This document shows, one piece after another, positions 1 through 10,002 of a stretch of 64,000 bases of DNA. Each line of letters starts with the position of its first letter. The stretch's first letter is position 1. Origin of the DNA: Pseudomonas sp. 6D_7.1_Bac1 (GTDB taxonomy: Bacteria > Pseudomonadota > Gammaproteobacteria > Pseudomonadales > Pseudomonadaceae); the NCBI RefSeq assembly GCF_025465945.1, contig NZ_JANLNW010000028.1:1-64000 (forward strand), in the 5' to 3' direction. Below the pieces are notes generated by a model. The model had not been told where the DNA came from and ran no database searches. It saw only the letters and a list, made by a program, of their open reading frames with translations. The translations under genes and the position numbers were made by a program.

Positions 1-16
1 GGGATCTGCGTCGTTC

Positions 17-43
17 AGGAGCCTGACTTACCATCAGGCTCCT
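17..43 (-). terminator. Hairpin downstream of kauB
   Basis: Perfect 10-bp inverted repeat (arms 17-26 and 34-43, 7-nt loop) immediately after the kauB stop codon when read on the minus strand. There is no clear T-run, so it may end transcription weakly or only protect the mRNA 3' end. Confidence 0.45.
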
Positions 44-51
44 TCACGGAC

Positions 52-1545
52 TTACAGCTTGATCCAGGTCGCCTTCAGCTCGGTGTACTTGTCGAACGCG
101 TGCAGCGACTTGTCGCGGCCGTTGCCCGACTGTTTGAACCCACCGAACGGCGCGGTCATGTCGCCGCCATCGTACTGGTTGACCCACACGCTGCCGGCAC
201 GCAGGGCCTTGGCGGTCAGATGCCCCTTGGAGATATCCGACGTCCAGACTGCAGCGGCCAGTCCATACGGCGTGTCGTTGGCGATCTGGATCGCTTCCTC
301 GACGCTGTCGAAAGCAATGACCGACAACACCGGGCCAAAGATCTCTTCCTGGGCGATCTTCATTGCGTTGCTCACGCCATCGAAAATCGTCGGCTCAACG
401 TAGGTGCCACCGGTTTCCTGGAGGATGCGCTTGCCGCCCGCTACCAGTTTGGCGCCGTCGGTGTGACCGGATTCGATGTAGGACAGCACGGTGTTCATCT
501 GCTGCGTGTCGACCAGCGCGCCGACGTTGGTGGCCGGGTCCAGCGGGTTGCCCGGCTTCCAGGCTTTCAGGGCCTCGATCACCAGCGGCAGGAATTTGTC
601 CTTGATCGAGCGCTCGACTAGCAGGCGCGAACCGGCGGTGCAGACTTCACCCTGGTTGAACGCGATGGCACTGGCCGCCGATTCGGCCGCTGCTTGCAGG
701 TCCGGCGCATCGGCAAACACGATGTTCGGGCTCTTGCCGCCGGCTTCGAGCCAGACGCGCTTCATGTTCGACTCGCCGGAATAAATCATCAGTTGCTTGG
801 CGATCTTGGTGGAACCGGTGAACACCAGCGTGTCGACGTCCATGTGCAAGGCCAGCGCCTTGCCAACGGTGTGGCCATAGCCTGGCAGCACGTTCAGCAC
901 GCCTTTCGGGATACCGGCTTCAACGGCCAGCGCTGCAAGGCGGATGGCGGTCAGCGGGGATTTTTCGGACGGCTTGAGGATCACCGAGTTACCGGTGGAC
1001 AGCGCCGGGCCGAGTTTCCAGCAGGCCATCATCAGCGGGAAGTTCCACGGCACGATGGCGCTAACCACACCGACCGGCTCACGAGTCACCAGACCCAGTT
1101 GGTCGTGCGGGGTAGCCGCCACTTCGTCGTAGATCTTGTCGATGGCTTCACCGCTCCAGCTCAGCGCTTGCGCCGCGCCTGGAACGTCGATGTACAGGGA
1201 ATCGCTGATCGGCTTGCCCATGTCCAGGGTTTCAAGCAGCGCCAGCTCTTCGGCGTGCTGCTTGAGCAGGCCGGCGAATCGAATCATGGTGGCTTTGCGT
1301 TTGGCCGGAGCCAGACGCGACCAGACGCCCGAATTGAACGTGGCGCGGGCGCTGTCGACGGCATGCTGAGCGTCGGCGGCATCACAGCTGGCAATCTTGC
1401 CCAGCAGACGGCCATCGACCGGGCTGATGCAGTCGAAGGTCTCGCCGGAAACTGCGGCGGTGTATTCGCCATTGATGTAGGCACGGCCTTCGATTTTCAG
1501 ATCGCGGGCGCGTTGTTCCCAGTCGGCACGAGTCAGGGTGGTCAT
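52..1545 (-). CDS. kauB: NAD(P)-dependent aldehyde dehydrogenase, KauB/PuuC/PauC type
   Basis: 497-aa cytoplasmic aldehyde dehydrogenase, full family length. Visible landmarks are the PWNFPL substrate/cofactor segment, the LEAGGKSPN motif holding the general-base Glu, and the catalytic Cys in the NQGEVCTAG motif. Closest known relatives oxidise gamma-glutamyl-gamma-aminobutyraldehyde or other omega-amino aldehydes in putrescine and polyamine breakdown (P. aeruginosa KauB/PauC, E. coli PuuC). The start ATG follows an AGGAGGACT-type ribosome site on the minus strand. It is transcribed away from the cupin gene. The aminotransferase gene that I recall beside it in P. aeruginosa is absent here. 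Family call is firm; the exact aldehyde is inferred. Confidence 0.9.
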   Translation of the reverse strand: MTTLTRADWEQRARDLKIEGRAYINGEYTAAVSGETFDCISPVDGRLLGKIASCDAADAQHAVDSARATFNSGVWSRLAPAKRKATMIRFAGLLKQHAEELALLETLDMGKPISDSLYIDVPGAAQALSWSGEAIDKIYDEVAATPHDQLGLVTREPVGVVSAIVPWNFPLMMACWKLGPALSTGNSVILKPSEKSPLTAIRLAALAVEAGIPKGVLNVLPGYGHTVGKALALHMDVDTLVFTGSTKIAKQLMIYSGESNMKRVWLEAGGKSPNIVFADAPDLQAAAESAASAIAFNQGEVCTAGSRLLVERSIKDKFLPLVIEALKAWKPGNPLDPATNVGALVDTQQMNTVLSYIESGHTDGAKLVAGGKRILQETGGTYVEPTIFDGVSNAMKIAQEEIFGPVLSVIAFDSVEEAIQIANDTPYGLAAAVWTSDISKGHLTAKALRAGSVWVNQYDGGDMTAPFGGFKQSGNGRDKSLHAFDKYTELKATWIKL

Positions 1546-1681
1546 TCGAGAGTCCTCCTCTTATTGAATACGAGCGCCACGCGATCTACGCAGGCACTTC
1601 AGCAATTGCGCCCCGCCAGCCTTCAAATCGGCCCAAGGCATCTGCCACCCTAAACCAGCGACCCCTCATGTTTCAATATAT

Positions 1682-1737
1682 TTGACATAAGGCCGGTAAA
1701 CGGCCTTGCGATGTTCATTTTAATAAACATAGACTTT
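1682..1737. promoter_or_regulatory. Intergenic region with inverted repeat between kauB and cupin gene
   Basis: The 236-bp divergent spacer holds a perfect 7-bp inverted repeat (1689-1695 / 1701-1707) next to a TTGACA-like hexamer at 1682-1687, and an AT-rich stretch around 1715-1730. This is a plausible promoter/operator area for the divergent genes; no regulator can be named. Confidence 0.3.
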
Positions 1738-1781
1738 GGGCTGACCAACCACTGGCGCCGCAATCACGGGGGATTACAAGA

Positions 1782-2144
1782 ATGAGCATCCAAGACATCG
1801 TCGACTTCAGCCAGGCCACTACACCGGCCGAACGCTACCGCCCGGACGCTGTAAAAGTCCTCAAGGGCGACCCTGAGCAAGCCGTCTACAACCACTACAA
1901 CAGCCCTTGCGGCCAGCTGAATGCCGGTGTGTGGGAAGGTGCAGTCGGGCACTGGACGGTGAACTTCACCGAACACGAATACTGCGAAATCGTGCAGGGG
2001 GTTTCGGTGCTGCGTGACAGCGACGGCAACGCCAAGACCCTGCGCTCGGGCGATCGCTTCGTCATCCCGGCCGGCTTCAAAGGCACCTGGGAAGTGCTGG
2101 AGCCGTGCCGCAAGATCTACGTGGCGTTTGAACAGAAGGCCTGA
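1782..2144 (+). CDS. Cupin domain protein (DUF861 / Cupin_3 type)
   Basis: 120-aa single-domain cupin. The middle and C-terminal parts fit the (S)-ureidoglycine aminohydrolase-like cupin family: a YCEIVQG strand, then a GDRFVIPAGFKGTW turn. Such proteins are small cytoplasmic beta-barrels whose substrates are mostly unknown. It is transcribed divergently from kauB and convergent with rpmG, with a shared bidirectional terminator. It may act in the same amine or amino-aldehyde metabolism as kauB, but that is only a neighbourhood inference. Confidence 0.8.
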   Translation: MSIQDIVDFSQATTPAERYRPDAVKVLKGDPEQAVYNHYNSPCGQLNAGVWEGAVGHWTVNFTEHEYCEIVQGVSVLRDSDGNAKTLRSGDRFVIPAGFKGTWEVLEPCRKIYVAFEQKA

Positions 2145-2164
2145 GGCTTTTCCGAGCCACAACG

Positions 2165-2198
2165 AAAAAGGCCCGTATCTTGCGATACGGGCCTTTTT
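2165..2198. terminator. Bidirectional rho-independent terminator, cupin gene / rpmG
   Basis: Perfect 15-bp stem (2165-2179 / 2184-2198) with a 4-nt loop, A-run on one side and T-run on the other. It lies between the convergent cupin and rpmG genes and can serve both strands. Confidence 0.9.
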
Positions 2199-2217
2199 CT
2201 CAAGAGGGAAAAATCAA

Positions 2218-2373
2218 TTACTTGATTTTGCCTTCTTTGTAGATCACGTGCTTGCGAACAACCGGATCAAATTTCTTGATCTCGAGTTTGTCCGGAGTAG
2301 TACGCTTGTTCTTGTCGGTAGTGTAGAAGTGACCAGTACCGGCGCTCGAAATCAAACGAATCAATTCACGCAT
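2218..2373 (-). CDS. rpmG: 50S ribosomal protein L33
   Basis: 51-aa protein beginning [17 protein letters not shown] and ending KEGKIK, the standard gammaproteobacterial L33. It lacks the CxxC pairs of the zinc-binding form, so it is the zinc-independent type. It lies 11 bp downstream of rpmB on the same strand, the usual rpmB-rpmG operon, and ends at the bidirectional terminator. Confidence 0.95.
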   Translation of the reverse strand: MRELIRLISSAGTGHFYTTDKNKRTTPDKLEIKKFDPVVRKHVIYKEGKIK

Positions 2374-2384
2374 GATTAGCTCCC

Positions 2385-2618
2385 TTAGATCTTGCCAGCT
2401 TTGCGGATTTCGGCCAGCACGACAGTGATGCCACGCTTGTCGATGATACGCATGCCTTTGGCAGATACGCGCAGACGCACGAAACGTTTCTCTTCTTCAA
2501 CCCAGAAGCGGTGATGCTGCAGGTTCGGCAGGAAACGACGACGGGTTTTGTTGTTTGCGTGGGAAATGTTATTCCCAGTCACCGGACCCTTACCGGTAAC
2601 TTGACATACTCTCGACAT
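2385..2618 (-). CDS. rpmB: 50S ribosomal protein L28
   Basis: 77-aa L28 with the family start [12 protein letters not shown], the [18 protein letters not shown] segment and the [14 protein letters not shown] core. No CxxC zinc knuckle. First gene of the rpmB-rpmG operon, with a sigma-70 promoter candidate about 150 bp upstream. Confidence 0.96.
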   Translation of the reverse strand: MSRVCQVTGKGPVTGNNISHANNKTRRRFLPNLQHHRFWVEEEKRFVRLRVSAKGMRIIDKRGITVVLAEIRKAGKI

Positions 2619-3108
2619 GCCTCAGCCCTCTAAAACCACATGCCCAACCCGGCATGGGTTGGCCGCTTAATCTCTCAGTCATTTGGCGCCAGGCGCCGCG
2701 TTTCTTTAAGGGTCTTACCGGCTACACCTACAGTGAAGGAACCGGGCCCCTAGAAAAGAGCGCTGCTTTATACCAGAAAGACCCAGTAGCAACAACTATC
2801 GGTGTGAACAGACTTTTCAAAATCCCCGGTTTTACGGCGCCGGATGCCTAGAACAAAGGCTATCAATGGCCGCGACCGCTCGTCGCAGAGTATCGATTTG
2901 CGCGTCAGCACAGACGATTTACCCGAGCCAATTTACCCTGATTAGCCCTGCACAAGGCACCCTACAGGGTAAATTTTGCTTAAAAAACACCCGAAACGCA
3001 CGCCACAAAGTGAAAAAGGGGATAGTCATTTGCAAAAGAGCCCACTAGGGTAAGCCTTTTCCAGACTGCACTCGCAGATGGGCCTTCGATCTGCACAGGA
3101 ATTCACAC
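2619..3108. other. 490-bp intergenic region between rpmB and peptide-binding gene
   Basis: Divergent spacer. It holds the rpmB promoter candidate and a perfect 9-bp inverted repeat, TTTACCCTG at 2932-2940 and its complement at 2965-2973, about 140 bp before the plus-strand start, which could be an operator or a hairpin. The short open frames in it (2654-2851, 2866-3048) have no ribosome site and no recognisable product. Confidence 0.5.
2767..2795 (-). promoter_or_regulatory. Sigma-70 promoter candidate for rpmB-rpmG
   Basis: On the minus strand a TTGTTG -35 box (2790-2795) and a TATAAA -10 box (2767-2772) are separated by exactly 17 bp. This predicts a leader of about 140 nt before the rpmB start. 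Confidence 0.6.
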
Positions 3109-4695
3109 ATGCGCCTCGCTGCCCTACCGCTATTGCTCGCCCCACTCTTACTGAGCCCGTTGGCCCAGGCTGCCGCTTTAAGCGTCTGCACCGAGGCCAG
3201 CCCGGAAGGGTTCGATGTCGTTCAATACAACTCGCTGACCACCACCAACGCCTCGGCCGACGTGCTGATGAACCGTCTGGTGGACTTCGATACCGCCAGC
3301 GGCAAAGTGGTCGCCAGCCTGGCCGACAGCTGGGAAGTGTCGACCGACGGCCTGACCTACGTCTTCAAATTGCACCCGCAGGTGAAATTCCACCACACCG
3401 AATATTTCAGCCCCACTCGCGACCTGACCGCCGAAGACGTGAAGTTCAGCTTCGACCGCATGCTCGACCCGGCCAACCCATGGCATAAAATCGCCCAAAG
3501 CGGTTTCCCGCACGCTCAATCGATGCAGTTGCCCGCACTGATCAAGAAGATCGACGCACTCGACCCACTGACCGTGCGCTTCACCCTGGACCACCCAGAC
3601 TCGACTTTCCTTGCCACCCTGAGCATGGGTTTCGCGTCGATCTATTCCGCTGAATACGCCGACCAGTTGATGAAAGCCGGCACACCCCAGAAGCTCAACA
3701 GCCAGCCGATCGGCAGCGGTCCGTTCATCTTCGAGCGCTTCCAGAAAGATGCGTCGATTCGCTACAAGGCCAACCGCGACTACTTTGCCGGCAAACCGGC
3801 GGTGGACAGCCTGGCGTTCGCGATCACCCCGGACGCCAACGTGCGCTTGCAGAAACTGCGGCGCAACGAGTGCCAGATCGCCCTGTCGCCCAAACCACTG
3901 GACGTACAGGCTGCCGCCCAGGAACCGGCCCTCAGGATCGAGAGCACACCAGCGTTCATGACCGCTTTCGTGGCCATCAACAGTCAGCACCCGCCGCTGG
4001 ACAGACCCGAAGTGCGCCAGGCGATCAACCTCGCCTTCGATAAGGCCAGCTACCTCAAAGCGGTCTTCGAAGACACCGCGCAAGCCGCCAACGGCCCGTA
4101 CCCGCCCACCACCTGGAGCTACGCCAAGGACCTGCCGGGCTATCCAAAAGACATCGCCAAGGCGCGTGCGCTACTGGCCAAGGTCGGGCTCAAGGAAGGG
4201 TTTAAAACCACCATCTGGACCCGCCCTTCCGGCAGCCTGCTCAATCCGAACCCAAGCCTTGGCGCCCAGCTGCTGCAGGCTGACCTGGCTGAAGTCGGGA
4301 TCCAGGCGGAAATCCGCGTGATCGAATGGGGCGAGCTGATACGCCGCGCCAAGGCCGGCGAACACGATCTGCTGTTCATGGGCTGGGCCGGCGACAACGG
4401 CGACCCGGATAACTTCCTCACGCCGCAGTTTTCCTGCGCGGCGGTCAAGTCCGGGACCAACTTCGCCCGCTACTGCGACCAGGGCCTGGACAAGGTCATC
4501 AGCGCCGGCAAGACCACCACCGAGCAAGGTGTGCGCAGCAAGCTCTACGAACAGGCCCAGACACAGATCCAGCAACAGGCGCTGTGGCTGCCACTGGCGC
4601 ACCCGACCGCCTACGCGCTGACGCGCAAGGAAGTTCAGGGCTATCAGGTCAGCCCGTTTGGCCGTCAGGATTTTTCGAAGGTCAGCCTCCAGTAA
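3109..4695 (+). CDS. Periplasmic peptide/dipeptide-binding protein (SBP_bac_5, DppA-like)
   Basis: 528-aa extracytoplasmic solute-binding protein. Residues 1-22 form a signal peptide with a hydrophobic run of leucines and alanines ending in an AQA cleavage site. The mature protein starts ALSVCTEASPEGFD, which is typical of DppA-like binding proteins, and the family signature TAEDVKFSFDRM is near residue 110. It would capture oligopeptides or dipeptides for an ABC importer. No permease or ATPase gene is adjacent, so it is an orphan binding protein, as at the corresponding place in P. aeruginosa (PA5317, recalled). An AGGAAT ribosome site precedes the ATG. Confidence 0.92.
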   Translation: MRLAALPLLLAPLLLSPLAQAAALSVCTEASPEGFDVVQYNSLTTTNASADVLMNRLVDFDTASGKVVASLADSWEVSTDGLTYVFKLHPQVKFHHTEYFSPTRDLTAEDVKFSFDRMLDPANPWHKIAQSGFPHAQSMQLPALIKKIDALDPLTVRFTLDHPDSTFLATLSMGFASIYSAEYADQLMKAGTPQKLNSQPIGSGPFIFERFQKDASIRYKANRDYFAGKPAVDSLAFAITPDANVRLQKLRRNECQIALSPKPLDVQAAAQEPALRIESTPAFMTAFVAINSQHPPLDRPEVRQAINLAFDKASYLKAVFEDTAQAANGPYPPTTWSYAKDLPGYPKDIAKARALLAKVGLKEGFKTTIWTRPSGSLLNPNPSLGAQLLQADLAEVGIQAEIRVIEWGELIRRAKAGEHDLLFMGWAGDNGDPDNFLTPQFSCAAVKSGTNFARYCDQGLDKVISAGKTTTEQGVRSKLYEQAQTQIQQQALWLPLAHPTAYALTRKEVQGYQVSPFGRQDFSKVSLQ

Positions 4696-4713
4696 TAGCG
4701 TCGCCGCAAAATC

Positions 4714-4803
4714 TGTGGGAGCGGGCTTGCTCGCGAAGAGGCCGTGTCAGTCGGCATAAATGTTGGCTGACAGACCGCTTTCGCGAGCAAGCCCGCTCCC
4801 ACA
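4714..4803. repeat. REPIN (inverted pair of REP elements)
   Basis: Two near-perfect inverted arms of about 24 bp (each beginning TGTGGGAGCGGGC) face each other around a roughly 40-bp centre. It lies between the convergent peptide-binding gene and radC, so it may also act as an mRNA-stabilising hairpin. Confidence 0.85.
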
Positions 4804-4829
4804 GGGTTTTTATATTCGTCGCGCCTCCC

Positions 4830-5504
4830 TTACATCCATCCGTATTCGGCCATCGACAGCGGATCGCCATCGCCGACAATGAAATGGTCGAGTACCCGCA
4901 CATCGACCAGGTCCAGCGCCTCTTGCAGGCGCTTGGTCAGCGCCCGATCCGCCTGACTGGGTTCGGTACTCCCTGACGGATGGTTGTGGCACAGGATCAG
5001 CGCTGCGGCGTTGTGCGCCAATGCACGCTTGACCACCTGACGCGGATAGACACTGGTGCTGTCGATCGAACCGCGAAACAGTATCTCGAACGCCAGCACC
5101 CGGTGCCGGGAGTCCAGAAACAGGCAGCCGAACACCTCATGCGGCTCATGGCGCAACATTGCCTTCAGGTAATTGCGCACCTCGATCGGACTCTTGAGCA
5201 CCGAGTCGCGACGCAGGCGTTCCGCCAAATGCCGTCGTGCCATCTCCAGCACCGCCTGCAATTGGGCGAACTTCGCCGGCCCCAGCCCAAGCTGGCTGCC
5301 GAACGTCTGCTGGTCTGCCTCCAGCAACGTGCGCAGGCTGCCGAATTGATGCAACAGGTGTCGCGCCAGATCTACCGCGCTTTTACCGCTCACCCCGGTT
5401 CGCAAAAATATGGCCAGTAATTCGGCATCAGAAAGACTGGCCGAACCCTGCTCCAGAAGCTTCTCCCGCGGCCGCTCCGCCGCCGGCCAATCGCGAATGC
5501 TCAT
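4830..5504 (-). CDS. radC: RadC family JAB/MPN-domain protein
   Basis: 224 aa, full RadC length. The N-terminal part (about 1-100) has the UPF0758 helix-hairpin-helix-like region ([15 protein letters not shown]). The C-terminal JAB1/MPN metal-binding domain has the intact [14 protein letters not shown] motif (HxHPSGx7SxxD) around residues 173-186 and an upstream Glu candidate. Despite the historical name, a DNA-repair role is not established; the fold is that of a metal-dependent isopeptidase. It is divergent from coaBC, the usual radC-coaBC arrangement of gammaproteobacteria. Confidence 0.93.
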   Translation of the reverse strand: MSIRDWPAAERPREKLLEQGSASLSDAELLAIFLRTGVSGKSAVDLARHLLHQFGSLRTLLEADQQTFGSQLGLGPAKFAQLQAVLEMARRHLAERLRRDSVLKSPIEVRNYLKAMLRHEPHEVFGCLFLDSRHRVLAFEILFRGSIDSTSVYPRQVVKRALAHNAAALILCHNHPSGSTEPSQADRALTKRLQEALDLVDVRVLDHFIVGDGDPLSMAEYGWM

Positions 5505-5639
5505 AGCACCTCCATGTGTGTGGGCGCCGCTGTTCCGTAGCGGTCGCTGTGATATCGTAGTTCATCTTTTTTGCAGGCGAATTCATCCCTGGGGAGGGGG
5601 TTTCGCCATGCAGTCATCAACGAAATGAAAGGCAGGCCT

Positions 5640-6848
5640 ATGCAGCGGCTGTATCGGAAACGCATCGTTCTGGGCGTCGGCGGCGGTATCGCTGCCTACA
5701 AGAGCGCCGAGCTGGTTCGCCGACTGATCGACCAGGGCGCCGAAGTGCGCGTGGTCATGACCCGTGGCGGCAGCGAGTTCATCACCCCGCTGACCATGCA
5801 GGCCCTCTCCGGGCACCCGGTCCACCTGGACCTGCTGGACCCGGCGGCCGAAGCCGCGATGGGCCACATCGAGCTGGCCAAATGGGCCGACCTGGTACTG
5901 ATCGCCCCGGCCACCGCCGACCTGATCGCGCGCCTGGCCCAAGGCATCGCCAACGACCTGCTGACCACCCTGGTGCTGGCCACCGACGCCACCGTTGCGC
6001 TGGCCCCGGCAATGAACCAGGCCATGTGGCGCGACCCGGCGACCCAGGCCAATACACAACTGCTCGAAAGCCGTGGCTTCCGGGTCTTCGGCCCGGCGTC
6101 TGGCAGCCAGGCCTGCGGCGACGTCGGCATGGGCCGCATGCTGGAAGCCGATGACCTGGCGCAGTGCGCCGCCGATTGCTTCCAGCGCCAGGCGCTGACC
6201 GGCAAACACGTGCTGATCACCGCCGGCCCGACCCAGGAAAACATCGACCCGGTGCGCTACATCACCAACCACAGCTCCGGGAAAATGGGTTTTGCCCTGG
6301 CCGAAGCCGCGGTTGAAGCCGGCGCCCGAGTGACCTTGATCACCGGCCCCGTGCACCTGCCGACCCCGGATCGCGTCACCCGGATCGACGTGGTCAGCGC
6401 CCGTGACATGCTCGCCGCCTGCGAAGCCGCAATCCCTTGCGACCTGTTCATCGCTTCCGCTGCGGTCGCGGACTATCGCCCGGAAGTCGTCGCCCCACAA
6501 AAACTCAAGAAAGACCCTACGAACGGCGACGGCTTGTTGCTGCAAATGGTCCGTAACCCAGACATTCTGGCGACCATTGCCACGCGCCCCGACCGTCCGT
6601 TCAGTGTCGGTTTCGCTGCCGAAACCGAACACCTGCTCGACTACGCTGCCCGCAAACTGAAAGACAAAAACCTCGACCTGATCGTCGCCAACGACGTGGC
6701 CAACCCGAGCATTGGCTTCAACAGCGAGGAAAACGCTTGCAGCGTGATTGACCGAGCCTTGCACGCAACGCTCTTTGCCCAGACCAGCAAGGGCAAAATC
6801 GCCCGCCAGCTGATCACTTTTATCGCCGAACGTCTGAACCAGGTTTAA
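5640..6848 (+). CDS. coaBC: Bifunctional phosphopantothenoylcysteine decarboxylase / phosphopantothenate-cysteine ligase
   Basis: 402-aa CoaBC. The N-terminal flavoprotein decarboxylase (CoaC, about 1-190) has the GGGIAAYKS start, the catalytic His in the [10 protein letters not shown] region and the APAMNQAMW loop. The C-terminal ligase (CoaB) begins about residue 190 with [24 protein letters not shown] and has the nucleotide-site motif AAVADYRP. It makes 4'-phosphopantetheine in coenzyme A synthesis. I chose the ATG at 5640 because the protein then starts [16 protein letters not shown] like its relatives and has a GGCAGG ribosome site; earlier ATGs at 5571 and 5625 extend it without support. 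dut follows after 5 bp. Confidence 0.95.
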   Translation: MQRLYRKRIVLGVGGGIAAYKSAELVRRLIDQGAEVRVVMTRGGSEFITPLTMQALSGHPVHLDLLDPAAEAAMGHIELAKWADLVLIAPATADLIARLAQGIANDLLTTLVLATDATVALAPAMNQAMWRDPATQANTQLLESRGFRVFGPASGSQACGDVGMGRMLEADDLAQCAADCFQRQALTGKHVLITAGPTQENIDPVRYITNHSSGKMGFALAEAAVEAGARVTLITGPVHLPTPDRVTRIDVVSARDMLAACEAAIPCDLFIASAAVADYRPEVVAPQKLKKDPTNGDGLLLQMVRNPDILATIATRPDRPFSVGFAAETEHLLDYAARKLKDKNLDLIVANDVANPSIGFNSEENACSVIDRALHATLFAQTSKGKIARQLITFIAERLNQV

Positions 6849-6853
6849 CTCGC

Positions 6854-7309
6854 ATGCATGCTTTACAAGCCAAGATCCTCGACCCACGCATTGGCCGCGA
6901 ATTCCCGCTGCCGCAGTACGCCACGCCAGGCTCCGCCGGCCTCGACCTGCTGGCGATGCTGGAACAGAACACCGTCATCAAGCCGGGTGAAACCCTGCTG
7001 ATCCCCACCGGTCTGTCGGTGTACATCGGCGATCCAGGCCTTGCCGCGCTGATCCTGCCGCGCTCGGGCCTGGGCCATAAACACGGCATCGTGCTGGGCA
7101 ACCTGGTTGGCCTGATCGACTCCGATTACCAGGGCCCGCTGATGGTTTCGTGCTGGAACCGCGGCCAGACTGATTACACCATGACCGTCGGCGAGCGTTT
7201 GGCGCAACTGGTGCTGGTGCCGGTGGTTCAGGCGCACTTCGAACTGGTCGAAGCGTTCGACGAAACCCAGCGTGGCACCGGTGGTTTCGGTCATTCGGGC
7301 AGCCACTGA
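6854..7309 (+). CDS. dut: Deoxyuridine 5'-triphosphate nucleotidohydrolase
   Basis: 151-aa trimeric dUTPase. All five family motifs are visible: TPGSAGLDL near residue 26, the PRSGLG motif II near 73, [15 protein letters not shown] motif III near 87, [11 protein letters not shown] motif IV near 114, and the C-terminal [10 protein letters not shown] motif V. It hydrolyses dUTP to dUMP, keeping uracil out of DNA and feeding dTMP synthesis. It lies 5 bp after coaBC, the classical coaBC-dut operon. Confidence 0.96.
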   Translation: MHALQAKILDPRIGREFPLPQYATPGSAGLDLLAMLEQNTVIKPGETLLIPTGLSVYIGDPGLAALILPRSGLGHKHGIVLGNLVGLIDSDYQGPLMVSCWNRGQTDYTMTVGERLAQLVLVPVVQAHFELVEAFDETQRGTGGFGHSGSH

Positions 7310-7322
7310 TTGCACCCGTTCA

Positions 7323-7343
7323 GGCCGGGCGCCCTGCCCGGCC
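7323..7343. terminator. GC-rich hairpin between dut and algC
   Basis: Perfect 8-bp stem (7323-7330 / 7336-7343) with a 5-nt loop, 14 bases after the dut stop. It lacks a T-run, so it is at best a weak terminator or an mRNA-protecting hairpin. Confidence 0.4.
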
Positions 7344-7454
7344 CGAGCACTACGAACTCTCTGCCAAAATCGCCGTCATATCCTTCAGTTTGAGCCCGCC
7401 GCCGACCCGTTCGCCGGCCCGCCCAGCAACTTTTGAGTTGGAGCAGCCCCAGTG

Positions 7455-8852
7455 ATGAGCAACGCAGCCCGAGTCGCCCCCACGTTCCCCGACAGCATCT
7501 TTCGCGCCTACGACATTCGTGGCGTCGTCCCGGACACCCTGACCGCTGAAACCGCTTATTGGATCGGCCGCGCCATTGGCTCCGAAACGCTGGCCAAGGA
7601 CGAGCCGAACATCTCCGTTGGTCGTGACGGTCGTCTGTCTGGCCCGGAGTTGGTCGAGCAGTTGATTCAGGGCCTGCACGACAGCGGTTGCCACGTCAGC
7701 GACGTCGGCCTGGTACCGACTCCGGCGCTCTATTACGCGGCCAACGTGCTGGCCGGCAAGTCTGGCGTGATGCTCACCGGCAGCCACAACCCGTCGAACT
7801 ACAACGGCTTCAAAATCGTCATTGCCGGCGACACCTTGGCCAACGAACAGATTCAGGCCCTGCATGAACGCCTCAAGACCAATAATCTGAGCCACGGCAA
7901 GGGCAGCATCACCCAGGTTGAAATCCTCGACCGTTACACCACCAAAATAGTCCAGGACATCAAACTCGCCCGCCGCCTGAAAGTAGTGGTCGATTGCGGT
8001 AACGGCGCCGCTGGCGTTATCGCACCTCAACTGATCGAAGCACTGAACTGCGAAGTGATCCCGCTGTTCTGCGAGGTCGACGGCAACTTCCCGAATCACC
8101 ACCCGGACCCGGGCAAGCCTGAAAACCTGGTGGACCTGATTGCCAAGGTCAAGGCAACCAACGCCGATCTGGGCCTGGCCTTCGACGGCGACGGTGACCG
8201 CGTGGGCGTGGTGACCAACACCGGCAGCATCGTCTTCCCGGACCGCCTGCTGATGCTGTTTGCCAAAGACGTGCTGGCGCGCAACCCGGACGCGGAAATC
8301 ATCTTCGACGTCAAATGCACCCGGCGCCTGACTCCGCTGATCAAGGGGTACGGCGGTCGCCCGCTGATGTGGAAAACCGGTCATTCGTTGATCAAAAAGA
8401 AGATGAAGCAAACCGGCGCCCTGCTCGCCGGTGAAATGAGCGGGCACATTTTCTTCAAGGAGCGCTGGTTCGGTTTCGACGACGGCATTTACAGCGCCGC
8501 ACGGCTGCTGGAGATCCTCAGCAAGGAAAAATCCAGCGCGCAGGAGCTGTTTGCGACCTTCCCGAACGATATTTCTACGCCAGAAATCAATATCCATGTG
8601 ACCGAAGAGAGCAAATTCAGCATCATTGATGCACTGCACGATGCCCGCTGGGGCATCGGTGCCGAACTGACCACCATCGACGGTGTGCGAGTCGATTACG
8701 CCAAAGGCTGGGGCCTGGTGCGCGCGTCCAACACCACGCCGGTGCTGGTCCTGCGTTTCGAGGCCGATAACGACGCCGAACTGCAGCGCATCAAGGACGT
8801 GTTCCACACCCAACTGAAACGTGTTGCACCTGACCTCCAACTACCGTTTTGA
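7455..8852 (+). CDS. algC: Phosphomannomutase/phosphoglucomutase AlgC
   Basis: 465-aa alpha-D-phosphohexomutase. It carries the FRAYDIRG N-terminal motif, the active-site serine loop TGSHNPSNYNG (phosphoserine near residue 108), the metal loop DGDGDR near 244, the sugar-binding GEMSGH loop near 328, and a C-terminal phosphate-binding RASNTTP loop. It interconverts mannose-6-P/mannose-1-P and glucose-6-P/glucose-1-P for alginate, LPS and other exopolysaccharides. A GTG codon lies directly before the chosen ATG; ATG at 7455 is the more likely start. The spacer to dut is only 145 bp, too short for the long N-terminal extension that I recall for the P. aeruginosa annotation. Confidence 0.96.
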   Translation: MSNAARVAPTFPDSIFRAYDIRGVVPDTLTAETAYWIGRAIGSETLAKDEPNISVGRDGRLSGPELVEQLIQGLHDSGCHVSDVGLVPTPALYYAANVLAGKSGVMLTGSHNPSNYNGFKIVIAGDTLANEQIQALHERLKTNNLSHGKGSITQVEILDRYTTKIVQDIKLARRLKVVVDCGNGAAGVIAPQLIEALNCEVIPLFCEVDGNFPNHHPDPGKPENLVDLIAKVKATNADLGLAFDGDGDRVGVVTNTGSIVFPDRLLMLFAKDVLARNPDAEIIFDVKCTRRLTPLIKGYGGRPLMWKTGHSLIKKKMKQTGALLAGEMSGHIFFKERWFGFDDGIYSAARLLEILSKEKSSAQELFATFPNDISTPEINIHVTEESKFSIIDALHDARWGIGAELTTIDGVRVDYAKGWGLVRASNTTPVLVLRFEADNDAELQRIKDVFHTQLKRVAPDLQLPF

Positions 8853-8891
8853 TTTATTGAAGCGCCTTTTTCTGAAGTGCCGGAGCCCTGA

Positions 8892-9797
<906 letters not shown>

Positions 9798-9808
9798 GCA
9801 GCACACAC

Positions 9809-9849
9809 AAAAAGACCCCGCTCAGCCAGGCTGAGCGGGGTCTTTTTTT
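9809..9849 (+). terminator. Rho-independent terminator of argB
   Basis: Long GC-rich stem (about 9814-9826 pairing with 9830-9842) flanked by an A-run on the left and a 7-base T-run on the right, 12 bp after the argB stop. It may also terminate minus-strand transcripts coming from pyrE. Confidence 0.92.
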
Positions 9850-9879
9850 GCCAGCGATCCCTGTGGAAATTCACCTATC

Positions 9880-9974
9880 TGTGGCGAGGGAGCTTGCTCC
9901 CGCTTGAGTGCGCAGCACTCACAAAATCCTTGGGTCTGCTACGCAGCCCAGCGGGAGCAAGCTCCCTCGCCACA
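9880..9974. repeat. REPIN, GTGGCGAGGGAGC arm type
   Basis: Inverted arms TGTGGCGAGGGAGCTTGCTC and its complement enclose a roughly 50-bp centre that contains a smaller inverted repeat. A half-element of the other REP type (CCCGCTCCCACA) follows at 9978-9989. It lies between the convergent argB and pyrE genes. Confidence 0.85.
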
Positions 9975-10002
9975 AAAGCCCGCTCCCACAAAGGGATTGG
10001 CG

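Noticed and set aside
694..1653. Long plus-strand open frame (319 codons) opposite kauB
   Set aside because: It is the antisense shadow of a clear aldehyde dehydrogenase gene; high-GC codon use leaves long open antisense frames. The product looks compositionally odd with no known domain.
2866..3048. Short plus-strand open frame before the peptide-binding gene
   Set aside because: Starts without a ribosome site inside the divergent promoter region and encodes no recognisable motif.
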